The notes below the pieces were generated by a model that made no database searches, was not told the origin of the DNA, and saw nothing but the letters and a program-made list of their open reading frames with translations. A DNA stretch of 64,000 nt from Candidatus Heimdallarchaeota archaeon (GTDB lineage: Archaea > Asgardarchaeota > Heimdallarchaeia > JABLTI01), in assembly GCA_019058165.1 (NCBI GenBank), contig JAHLVZ010000003.1, positions 1 to 64,000 of the forward strand, in the 5' to 3' direction. The translations under genes and the position numbers were made by a program. How positions within the stretch are numbered: position 1 is the first letter of the stretch; each line of letters starts with the position of its first letter. Of this stretch, positions 9,919 through 19,066 are shown one piece after another.

Positions 9919-10791
9919 CTAAAGTATTGATAATCCATTTTGTTTTGCTTTCTTTTCTACATGCTTTAGCAAGAAATATGCTAAAAACACAAAAAAAAGA
10001 GATGAAGCAGCAAGCAAAACATATTCCAACCAAACAGGGAATAAGGTAATATAAACATCTCCAAACATATAGAATCTGAACAGATCATAACAGTAGGTGT
10101 AGGGGAATATTTGTGCAATATTTTTCAAGATTAATCCCCCAGTTTTATTTATCCCAATGAAGGCTTGAACAGGAACAAAGGCTCCACACATGAATTGGAA
10201 AATATTAGCAAGAAAAATTGCAATTGGTTGTATTCTTCTAATCAATATTGCAAGCATAGCGAAGAATAGTCCAAAAGAAATCATACTAATTATAGTTAAA
10301 AGAACAATGAGAAAAGTTGTTCCCACAATGTAACCATCAGTAAGAACTCCATGAACTCCAAGTATAATTAAATAAGAGGGTACGAAGAATAGGAGATTCA
10401 ACAGGGAATCCGCTATTGTTGGAGATAGAAGATAGGCAATTCTGCTTGTTGGAGTAACAAAAACTGCTTCCAATGTTCCGTAATGAATATCTTGTTGTAC
10501 TCTTTGCATCGGAGCCCATAATGCAGTGCTATCAAATGTACTGAGAGCAATTCCACCTGCAAAGAACACAAAGACTTGTGTGCTCAAAATACCAGTTTCA
10601 GAGGTAGTTGTAGGGTTGAAATTTAGGATAACACCGAAAATATATGCTGCTCCTAATCCAATCGTCATATTCATGAGCCAACCAATGAGTCTTAGCTTAT
10701 ATCTTCGAATATTCACCAAGTCTCGCCAGATGCCTTTTCCAAGTACTCTCATAGAACTATTGAAAGCGATTCTTATATTTTGAACAGACAA
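9919..10791 (-). CDS. ABC-2 type transporter permease
   Basis: Paralog of the downstream permease (YGTLEAVFVTPTSRIAYLLS). Confidence 0.8.
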   Translation of the reverse strand: MSVQNIRIAFNSSMRVLGKGIWRDLVNIRRYKLRLIGWLMNMTIGLGAAYIFGVILNFNPTTTSETGILSTQVFVFFAGGIALSTFDSTALWAPMQRVQQDIHYGTLEAVFVTPTSRIAYLLSPTIADSLLNLLFFVPSYLIILGVHGVLTDGYIVGTTFLIVLLTIISMISFGLFFAMLAILIRRIQPIAIFLANIFQFMCGAFVPVQAFIGINKTGGLILKNIAQIFPYTYCYDLFRFYMFGDVYITLFPVWLEYVLLAASSLFFVFLAYFLLKHVEKKAKQNGLSIL

Positions 10792-10793
10792 AA

Positions 10794-11771
10794 CTATACC
10801 TCCAGATCAACTTTCTTATCACAGAATTTCAAGAAAACATCTTCTAATGATGCTGTTCGATAAGAAATAACAGGATTGATTCCAAACTTTCTACAGGTTT
10901 CCATAACCGCTTCAAAGGCTTGTGAACTATTACTCACAGGCATCCTTAGATACCCATTATCTTGTTGAACTTCTAATACAGATTCGATGGAAGCAACTTC
11001 CTGTAAAAATTCCGGTGAAGCAATATCTGTAGATCGTAATCGTATCTCGAGGAGCTGAATATTCAAGTCATCCATTAATTTCTGAGGAGTATCAATAGCA
11101 ACTACTTTTCCTTCGTAGATAATCGCAACACGATCACATAATTCTTCAATTTCAGACATGATTTGTGAAGTTATGATGACAGTTTTTCCTTTATTCTTAG
11201 CATAATCCTTTACGAAGTTTCGTATCTTCTTTGCTGCTATGGGATCTAATCCTTTGCTAATTTCATCTGCAAAGACTAAATCAGGATTGTGTAGAAAACC
11301 ACGCATAACAACAATCGCTTGTTTTTGTCCTCCAGATAGCTTCATAACTTCTTTTTCAAAAATTTCATGGTTATCATAAATTTTCTTGAATTCTTCCAAT
11401 TGAACCAAAAAATCATCTTTACTCATATTGTATAACGCTGCAAAGAATTCCAAGTTTTCTTTACCTGTTAACCGAGCATATGTTGAACGCTCAGAATCTT
11501 GACCGATATACCCAATTCGTTTCCTAATATCCTTTTCTTGTTTTTCAATGTCCATTCCTAGAACAGTGACCTCTCCTTCTGTTTTACCAAGTAACGTAGA
11601 ACAAATTTTGATGAGAGTAGTTTTCCCAGCTCCATTAGGACCAAGTATACCAAAAATTTCTCCGCTTTTAACCTGTAAATCTAATCCCTTTAATGCCTCT
11701 GTTTGTTTCTTTCTACTTTTATACGTCTTCTTAACATCTTTCACTTCTAAAGCATACATATCATTCACCAA
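10794..11771 (-). CDS. ABC transporter ATP-binding protein
   Basis: Walker A GPNGAGKTT, signature LSGGQKQ, Walker B DLVFADE. Confidence 0.9.
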   Translation of the reverse strand: MVNDMYALEVKDVKKTYKSRKKQTEALKGLDLQVKSGEIFGILGPNGAGKTTLIKICSTLLGKTEGEVTVLGMDIEKQEKDIRKRIGYIGQDSERSTYARLTGKENLEFFAALYNMSKDDFLVQLEEFKKIYDNHEIFEKEVMKLSGGQKQAIVVMRGFLHNPDLVFADEISKGLDPIAAKKIRNFVKDYAKNKGKTVIITSQIMSEIEELCDRVAIIYEGKVVAIDTPQKLMDDLNIQLLEIRLRSTDIASPEFLQEVASIESVLEVQQDNGYLRMPVSNSSQAFEAVMETCRKFGINPVISYRTASLEDVFLKFCDKKVDLEV

Positions 11772-11920
11772 TCTGCTAAATTAAAAGATTAGAACTTTAT
11801 ATAAAAGGCAAATTCACAGTTCGAAGACTCAAAATGAGACCACATCTTGTGAGGTCACAACATGTGACTAATGAAGAATATTTGAGAAAAAAAAGGAAAA
11901 TTAACACCTTAAGTGTTAAT

Positions 11921-12877
11921 TTAAGATGCTTCAATGCTTCCTGTAGTAGTATCTAGATCGAAAATGTATTTTATTAATTCACCAGAATACCCAGTTGATT
12001 CGTACAAGTTTCCTCCACCAGGAAGAGTAATACTACCTGTTGTAGTTTGAGCCGTTATTCTAATTCCAAAATCAGTCTCAGCCAAGGTGTATAGAAGATC
12101 AATTGAACCTGTAGTAGTTCCAACATTAAAGGTTGCAGTATAATTATCTGCAGGAATAGCAACTTGATCTACTGTTAAATCAATTGAGCCAGTTGTTGTG
12201 TCTATTGTCCAGACTATATCATCTACAAATTTGACTTCTTGTGAAATTACATCTATACTTCCAGTAGTTGTTTCTAAACTTACTGTAGAAGTATTTAGAA
12301 ATGTGTTATCACCAAAATCAGCTGTTACTGATCCAGTGGTTACTAAGACATCAAGCATTCTAATTTCGCTTTCAGTTAGGGAATCAAAATCTAAATTGAT
12401 ACTACCAGTAGTAACTTCTAAATTGTAATCTACAATAGCATCCGGATTGATTTTTATGAATAATTTTTGATAATATGCACTTTTGTTTGCCCATTGCCAA
12501 GTAACTTCACCTGATTCAAAAGAGATAAGCACCTTACCTCCTGCAGTAGAGTCTGTAAAATTAACAGCATCTGTTATTGTGGCTTCAGATCTACCCCAGA
12601 ACTCTAATCTTGCTTCCATTAATGATGTAAGTGTATCATCGTTTTCTATCTCAATACTTCCTACAGTGTTGTCAATAGTTAATGTGAGATTAAGATTAGC
12701 TGTGGAAGCATATGTATAATTTGTTTCGCCAATTAATGTAAAAGGTCCTCCTCGAGTTACGAAAACTGCTACTACACCACCAATTATTGCTAAAACAAGC
12801 ACAATTATTATTATTAATCCAACTTGTCCATTTGTATTATTTTTCAGTTTGTTGAATTGTTTTTTCAAAATTACCAA
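11921..12877 (-). CDS. Membrane-anchored TTGSI-repeat protein (DUF4097-like beta-repeat)
   Basis: N-terminal TM; seven TTGS[IV] repeats plus one TVGSI. Confidence 0.7.
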   Translation of the reverse strand: MVILKKQFNKLKNNTNGQVGLIIIIVLVLAIIGGVVAVFVTRGGPFTLIGETNYTYASTANLNLTLTIDNTVGSIEIENDDTLTSLMEARLEFWGRSEATITDAVNFTDSTAGGKVLISFESGEVTWQWANKSAYYQKLFIKINPDAIVDYNLEVTTGSINLDFDSLTESEIRMLDVLVTTGSVTADFGDNTFLNTSTVSLETTTGSIDVISQEVKFVDDIVWTIDTTTGSIDLTVDQVAIPADNYTATFNVGTTTGSIDLLYTLAETDFGIRITAQTTTGSITLPGGGNLYESTGYSGELIKYIFDLDTTTGSIEAS

Positions 12878-13016
12878 CTCTAGAAATAATAATTGTTACT
12901 AACATTTCGCTTTATAAAACAGTTCCTTTTAATTTTCTAAGGTAAGAACGATTTGTTAGAATTATATTACTAAGTAGAATTCTTTTTTAATAGGAAAAAA
13001 TTAACAAAAATTCATT

Positions 13017-14408
13017 ATGAAGGATTATACACATAAATTGTTGGATAAACTAGACCTTGGTCCGGGTGGTTTTGCGGATATTCGTTTTCAAAATTCTGAA
13101 ACCTTATTTATGCATATTCAGAATGGTGTAACTCAGGAAACCACCTCCACTCGCATGGGAGGATCATCTGCTCGAGCTTTGGTCAAAGGAGCATGGGGTT
13201 TTAGTTCGACAGCCGAGGTTACTAAAGAATCTCTTCAAGATATTCTGAAATCTGCCGTCTCAATGGCAAAAGTTGCTTCTGCTAAAATTAAAGAACCTCG
13301 GAAAGTTGATTCAAATTTTGCAACTCAAGGGACAGCGAAATTAAAAATGGATGTTGATCCAAAGGATATCTCCATTGAAGATAAGATCAAAATTGCTCAA
13401 GATTATGAAAAAAGCATTAGAGAAGTTGATAAGCGAATCGCGACTGCAACAAGTCGTTATGGTGAGACTGTTAGTTCTGAAACTATTCTTAATACAAATG
13501 GAACTGATGTAACCACAGAAAGCGGTGTTTTTCGTCTAATTGGAGGAGCAGTTAGTCGAGAAGGCGATCTTCAACAAAGGGTATCTGATGACGTTGCTTC
13601 TTCTGAAGGAATAAAATCCATTTTGGAATTTAATGCCATAGAAAGAGGGGCAAAAGTCGGAGAGAAAGCAATTGAACTTCTTTCAGCTGAAAAACCATTG
13701 AGCGGAAAAATGAATTTAATCATGGATCCGAGTCTAGTTGGAGTGTTCATTCACGAAGCTTTTGGCCACGCGTGCGAAGCTGATGGAATTATTACTAAAA
13801 GATCAATTTTACATGATAAAATGAACAAAAAAGTGGGAATCGAAGAAATTTCTGTAACTGATGATCCAACCCTTCTTGGATTGCGAGGTAGTTTTGCTTA
13901 TGATTCTGAGGGAACTAAAGCTCGTCCTCGAAAACTTGTTAATAAGGGTGTTTTAACTGAATTCTTCCATACTCTCGAGACAGCAACTATTCTTGGTCAT
14001 GAACCAAATGGTTCTGGTAGAGCTATGGATTTCAAAAGTCCTCCTTTAGCTAGAATGGGGAATACTTTCGTAGAATCTGGGGACAAAACCATGGATGAAC
14101 TATTTGAAATCATCGGTGAGGGAATGTTCTTGGAATTTTCTTACGGAGGATATGTTAATCCAGCCAAAGGTCAATTCATGTTCTCTGCACAGAATGGATA
14201 TATCATAAAAGATGGCAAGAAAGGCCCATTAACTCAGAATGTTTCTATGTCAGGAATGATAATGGAAGTTCTCACAAATACTATTGGCGTTGGTAAGGAT
14301 CAATCACCAGCTTTCAATGGTTCATGCGGTAAATTTGGTCAATGGATTCCAGTTACCGGCGGAGGTCCCGCTTTAGCAGTTAAAGACCTAGTAGTTGGTG
14401 GAAGATAG
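13017..14408 (+). CDS. tldD: TldD-family metalloprotease
   Basis: HEAFGHACEAD metal-binding motif and GxGG C-terminus. Confidence 0.9.
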   Translation: MKDYTHKLLDKLDLGPGGFADIRFQNSETLFMHIQNGVTQETTSTRMGGSSARALVKGAWGFSSTAEVTKESLQDILKSAVSMAKVASAKIKEPRKVDSNFATQGTAKLKMDVDPKDISIEDKIKIAQDYEKSIREVDKRIATATSRYGETVSSETILNTNGTDVTTESGVFRLIGGAVSREGDLQQRVSDDVASSEGIKSILEFNAIERGAKVGEKAIELLSAEKPLSGKMNLIMDPSLVGVFIHEAFGHACEADGIITKRSILHDKMNKKVGIEEISVTDDPTLLGLRGSFAYDSEGTKARPRKLVNKGVLTEFFHTLETATILGHEPNGSGRAMDFKSPPLARMGNTFVESGDKTMDELFEIIGEGMFLEFSYGGYVNPAKGQFMFSAQNGYIIKDGKKGPLTQNVSMSGMIMEVLTNTIGVGKDQSPAFNGSCGKFGQWIPVTGGGPALAVKDLVVGGR

Positions 14409-14419
14409 GAGGAAGAACA

Positions 14420-15763
14420 ATGACTAAAATAGACTTATTTGAAATTGCAGAAAAAGTAGTTAAAAATGCTCAAGTTTTGGGTGCTGAACACTCTGAAGTA
14501 GTCTTAGTACAAGGGGATCAGCTCAGCATTAACCTTGAAGAATCAAGTGTAGTTAAGGCTAATAGCAGAAGTAATACTGGTATTGGTATACGTGTTTTCG
14601 TAAACAATGCTGTAGGATTAGGTTCTTCGACACAATTTGATAAGACCATTCTTGATGCCATGACTTTTGATGCTGTTTCTTTAGCTAAAGCTAGTAATCC
14701 TGATCCTGACAATGCAGGTTTGGCTCTGCCACCTGATAAGTATCCAAAAGTTGCAGGTTTATTTGACAAAGAATTAGCTAGTTTGGAAAGCAGTAAACTC
14801 GTAGAGCTATCCATCCGCGCTTTAAATGCAGGATTAGAAGTAGATTCTGCTTTTAACGTATCTGGAAGTGTAAATCTAACTGTGGGCAAAAAAATCATTG
14901 TGAATTCTAATGGTATCAATGTTAGCAGTGATGATACTTTCATGCAGATTTATCTTAATAACAAAATAACGAAGGATGATGATGTTGGTGTTGGATTTGA
15001 ATACCAATTTGGTCGTTCATTGGATGAATTTAACCCTGAAGAGGTTGGAAAAACTGCAGCTGATAAGGCTTTGAAAATGCTTGGAGGACAAAAAATAGAA
15101 ACTGGTCAATATCCATTTCTCCTCGATCAAAGAGCCACACGTGCTACACTCAATGGAATTGTTGGGCAAGGGGTTTCCGCATACAATATTACTCAAGGAA
15201 CAGCCTTTTTCGACGACCGTTTAGGTGAAGAGATTGCAAGTTCGGCGATCACAGTTGTAGATAATCCTCTCGAGAAAGGAGGGTATGGCAGCAGATTCTT
15301 TGACGACGAAGGCACACCTTGCCAAAAAACAACAATAGTAGAAAAAGGAATATTACTCTCATATCTAAGTGATGTTTATACAGCAAAGAAACTAGATATT
15401 CCTAATACTGGCAATGCTACAAAGCAAGGATACGAAGGAATTCCTCACCCAAGAATGAGTTTGGTACAAATAGAACCTGGTTCTGCAACAAAAGATGAAT
15501 TGTTCGCTGAGCTCGGTACCGGACTCTACCTTGAAAGTCCACTCATGGTACGAGGTGGTACTAATGTTAGCCAGCAAGTCGATGTTGGTTACTGGGTTGA
15601 AAACGGTGAAATCAAGTATCCAGTAAAGAATACCATGCTAGGGACTACAGTTTATGATGTTATGAAGAGTATAAAATTAGTTGGTAAGGAACTTCTCATT
15701 GAAGGTGGTATGAAATCACCAATGATTTTAATTGGTCCAACTAAATTCTCCGGTGGAAAATAA
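14420..15763 (+). CDS. pmbA: PmbA/TldE-family protein
   Basis: Adjacent to tldD; PmbA-like sequence (NVSQQVDVGYWVENGEIKYPVKN). Confidence 0.85.
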   Translation: MTKIDLFEIAEKVVKNAQVLGAEHSEVVLVQGDQLSINLEESSVVKANSRSNTGIGIRVFVNNAVGLGSSTQFDKTILDAMTFDAVSLAKASNPDPDNAGLALPPDKYPKVAGLFDKELASLESSKLVELSIRALNAGLEVDSAFNVSGSVNLTVGKKIIVNSNGINVSSDDTFMQIYLNNKITKDDDVGVGFEYQFGRSLDEFNPEEVGKTAADKALKMLGGQKIETGQYPFLLDQRATRATLNGIVGQGVSAYNITQGTAFFDDRLGEEIASSAITVVDNPLEKGGYGSRFFDDEGTPCQKTTIVEKGILLSYLSDVYTAKKLDIPNTGNATKQGYEGIPHPRMSLVQIEPGSATKDELFAELGTGLYLESPLMVRGGTNVSQQVDVGYWVENGEIKYPVKNTMLGTTVYDVMKSIKLVGKELLIEGGMKSPMILIGPTKFSGGK

Positions 15764-15853
15764 TCAATTATTTATTTTCCCCATTAATCTCCTTTTTTTT
15801 CTCCTTCAGCATTCACTTTCAAAATTAAAATTTCATCGATATTCTTTTCTTCC

Positions 15854-16957
15854 TTATCTCCAATCAAAGTAGAATGATTCAATTGTTTCCGGAATTGGTA
15901 TATTCTTCATATTAAAGATATCCAAGTCGATTATCTTCCCGAAGAAGAAGAATTTTGCTTTTTTCAAAGGTTTCATATCAAAATACGGGATATATGGTGT
16001 TTGCAAGCCATACCATCCAAGTTCGTCAGAAGTTTGACACAAATAATTGGCTAACTCACTTGCTTCTTTTGTATTCAATCGATGTATATGAACCATATCT
16101 AGCCAACCAAAAGGAAGCGTATTTCCCATACCTCCAAGGAGGAATTCCCATGCTAGCATGAAGCCTTTGACTTTCCCTTCTTCATCTTCATGCACAACAC
16201 AATTAACATTGGGATTTTTAAGCATCCATTGTAAGTCCTCTAGCTCTGGAACAATTGATAATTGATTTCGTTTTACTTGCTCTTGTATGATTTCAAACAT
16301 TTCTGGAGTATCTTTCTCCTGATATTTCCTGATTTGCTTAGAGCTGATTGTTTTGTACTTTTGATACATTTTAAAAACAAGTTTTTCATACCATCTTAAT
16401 CTGACCACAGTGGAGACTTTAGCTACATCAAAGGCTTTGATAACAAAATGTGTTAGAGTTACTACTTTATGCATAGGAATATTCATCTCTCTTGAGACGG
16501 CAGAAGAAACATCTATTCCATGTTGCTCTGGTTCATGAAAAGAAAATCCCCCATCATAATCTCTAGCAAGACCAACTTCAAATAATTTCTTCCCCATTCC
16601 TTTTGCTAATCCTTTCTTTTGATGTTGAGAATGAACGCACAACCATGAAGGAATTGCGAATTTGTATATTTTTCCATTAATGGAAAGATTGCGAGGAATT
16701 GCCCCTAAGAAACCAACAATTTGTCCTGTTGGTTTATGAATTGCTCTTATGAATAAATCCTTGTCAATTGAAGGAGCCCCATACATAGTGTTAAACGTCT
16801 CTTCTGAAAAAGCAACAGAAGCGCCTTCCTCTATAGCTGATTCATCACTTAAGAACGCTTGAGTAATTAGCTTTGAGAGCTCTGCAAAATTCTCTTTCTC
16901 AATTGTAAATTGCTCAATTTTGTACTCTGAAGCACTTGAAGTCAATTGTTCAACCAC
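15854..16957 (-). CDS. Double-GNAT acyltransferase resembling eukaryotic N-myristoyltransferase
   Basis: VGFLGAIPRNLSINGKIYKFAIPSWLCVHSQHQKKGLAKGMGKKL resembles NMT VGFISAIPANIHIYD...[21 protein letters not shown]; second GNAT half collinear. Confidence 0.5.
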   Translation of the reverse strand: MVEQLTSSASEYKIEQFTIEKENFAELSKLITQAFLSDESAIEEGASVAFSEETFNTMYGAPSIDKDLFIRAIHKPTGQIVGFLGAIPRNLSINGKIYKFAIPSWLCVHSQHQKKGLAKGMGKKLFEVGLARDYDGGFSFHEPEQHGIDVSSAVSREMNIPMHKVVTLTHFVIKAFDVAKVSTVVRLRWYEKLVFKMYQKYKTISSKQIRKYQEKDTPEMFEIIQEQVKRNQLSIVPELEDLQWMLKNPNVNCVVHEDEEGKVKGFMLAWEFLLGGMGNTLPFGWLDMVHIHRLNTKEASELANYLCQTSDELGWYGLQTPYIPYFDMKPLKKAKFFFFGKIIDLDIFNMKNIPIPETIESFYFDWR

Positions 16958-17032
16958 AAATTGATGATTTCTTCACTTCTTATTAAATTTGCTCAAAAAT
17001 GAAGGTCATTCAGAAAAACAAGAACTTGAATG

Positions 17033-18052
17033 TCAATTCAGGATATCTTTTCTTCTTCTATTTCTTAGTTTACAAATACTATACGATATTGAAAAAACTG
17101 TTAGAACTCCTACTATTAATAATAGATTAAAACCATCAACAGTGACTGATGTAGGATTACTAGGACAAAACTCTTCCCAACTTGGCCAACTTGTAATTGG
17201 TTCAATTGATCCACACCAAGCAATGTCAAATCCTGCTATAGTTTTTAGAATTCCAACAGCTTTAAGATTGTAACAATAACGAATACTATTTGGGCTCAAC
17301 CAATCGTCAAAAGATGGATTTGTTGGGTGATGAATTACCTCATAATCATCACCAAGAACAACTCTTCTGATTTCTTCACGATTAATAGCATATGAGATTA
17401 TTTTCCTTACAACTAAACCAAGTGTCTTTTCTGGATAGCCCGGTGCGTCTATTCGACTACCAATGATAGGTCTTACTTCTCGCATATTGAATATGATAAT
17501 TTCATATGAACTACGGTTATTTTTTTGAGTAAAAAGTGGTAAACAAGATAAGAGTTCATCCATCATATAGTGCTGCCATTCCCAACAAAGATTGATTCTT
17601 GCTTGTGAGTCATTTGGTTCCATTTGAGAACCAGTTTGAATATACCATTCATTCCTACCTGTTCCTAGTTCCGCATCCCAATCCATGTAGGTGCGGTAAC
17701 CAGCAAGATTTAAAGAACCATTTTCTGAATAAAGTTCTGGATTAAACGGATTATCAAAAGCGGAACATGGAAATTCTAATATTTCAAAATCTAAGTCTCG
17801 AAAAGCTATTAATCCTCCAAGGAAACCAATTTCTGACAAGTTAACATATTCTATAATAAGGTGAATGCCAATTCTTGCTAATTGTTGTTTTATCAAATTT
17901 AGGTAATCCAGATGTTTAGTTTTGTAACATTTAGCTTCTAAAAAAAATATTGGATCAATACTTTCAGTTTTTGGTATTGTACTTGGCACTAAACTTATTG
18001 TTACAACTAATGATAAGATAATAATAATTGATTTCTTGTTTTTCTGATTCAT
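17033..18052 (-). CDS. 'Mini' SBP_bac_5-like protein (permuted C-lobe only) with C-terminal TM
   Basis: Matches both ends of the 19067 and 21688 proteins but lacks about 290 internal residues. Confidence 0.6.
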   Translation of the reverse strand: MNQKNKKSIIIILSLVVTISLVPSTIPKTESIDPIFFLEAKCYKTKHLDYLNLIKQQLARIGIHLIIEYVNLSEIGFLGGLIAFRDLDFEILEFPCSAFDNPFNPELYSENGSLNLAGYRTYMDWDAELGTGRNEWYIQTGSQMEPNDSQARINLCWEWQHYMMDELLSCLPLFTQKNNRSSYEIIIFNMREVRPIIGSRIDAPGYPEKTLGLVVRKIISYAINREEIRRVVLGDDYEVIHHPTNPSFDDWLSPNSIRYCYNLKAVGILKTIAGFDIAWCGSIEPITSWPSWEEFCPSNPTSVTVDGFNLLLIVGVLTVFSISYSICKLRNRRRKDILN

Positions 18053-19011
18053 TCATTTTTCCCCCCTAGTTTTTTCTTTCTTCTCATATTGCATAAGAAG
18101 ATAATAGAAATTAGCATTAGACATTCTGTAGCTATTCTAAATCCATAATTAGATACACTTATTGTAGTTGGATTATTTGGACAAACTTCCTGCCAATCTG
18201 GATATGTAACATCCCACCAACCAACTTGATATCCGGCAATATACATTAGCTCTCGAGCTGCATCAAGATTGTAACAGTAACGGATACTACTTGGATTCAA
18301 CCATTCTTCTAATGTGGGATTCGTAGGATGATGGATTATCTCATAATCATCACCTAAAACCACTTTTCTTATTTCTTCTCGGTTAATTGCATAAGAAATA
18401 GCTTTTCTAATAACAAGACCTAAAGAAATATCTGAGAAACCAACAGCTGGTTGATCACTTCCAATCACTGGTCTGCTTTCATGTAAATTGTAAAAAAGTA
18501 ATTCATATGTACTTCTATTGGAGGTTTGGGAAAAAAGAGGTAAACAAGGTAAAAGTTCATTCATCATATAATGCTGCCATTCCCAGCATTGATTTATTTG
18601 TTCTTGTGAATCATTAGAAATCATTTCTAATCCATTTTGTATGTACCACTCATTCTTACCAGTTCCTAATTCCTCATCCCAATCCATGCTAGTATGATAG
18701 CCAAACATCATATTATTGAGAGAGCCATTTTCATTATAGACTCCGGTGAAGTCTGGATCAACACCACCACCGGATAGACTAACATAAAAAACATCAGCGC
18801 CCCAATAAGGAGGAAACCCGAAAAAATCCCACCAGCCAAGAAGTTGGATATCAAGTTCAATGTTAATATTTCTCAAATAATCTCGCAATAAATTTAGGTA
18901 ATCAGTTCTTACTCCTCCGCCATATGATTTAGCTGTTAAAGTAAAGAATGGTTCAAAGGAATCCACTTTTGTTGTTGAAATTAATGCCAAGTTTGAGCAG
19001 CAGATTACCAA
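18049..19011 (-). CDS. 'Mini' SBP_bac_5-like protein (permuted C-lobe only) with C-terminal TM
   Basis: Paralog of 17033-18052; 4-nt overlap with it. Confidence 0.6.
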   Translation of the reverse strand: MVICCSNLALISTTKVDSFEPFFTLTAKSYGGGVRTDYLNLLRDYLRNINIELDIQLLGWWDFFGFPPYWGADVFYVSLSGGGVDPDFTGVYNENGSLNNMMFGYHTSMDWDEELGTGKNEWYIQNGLEMISNDSQEQINQCWEWQHYMMNELLPCLPLFSQTSNRSTYELLFYNLHESRPVIGSDQPAVGFSDISLGLVIRKAISYAINREEIRKVVLGDDYEIIHHPTNPTLEEWLNPSSIRYCYNLDAARELMYIAGYQVGWWDVTYPDWQEVCPNNPTTISVSNYGFRIATECLMLISIIFLCNMRRKKKLGGKNE

Positions 19012-19066
19012 AGCTAAGCTAACAAAGATTACTCGCTTCGTTATTTTGTTTATTTTTAACTCCTCA

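Noticed and set aside
9752-10033. 93-aa minus-strand ORF across the ABC permease junction
   Set aside because: Overlaps two supported permeases in another frame; low-complexity translation.
14518-14943. 141-aa ORF antisense to pmbA
   Set aside because: Shadow ORF inside a strongly supported PmbA gene.
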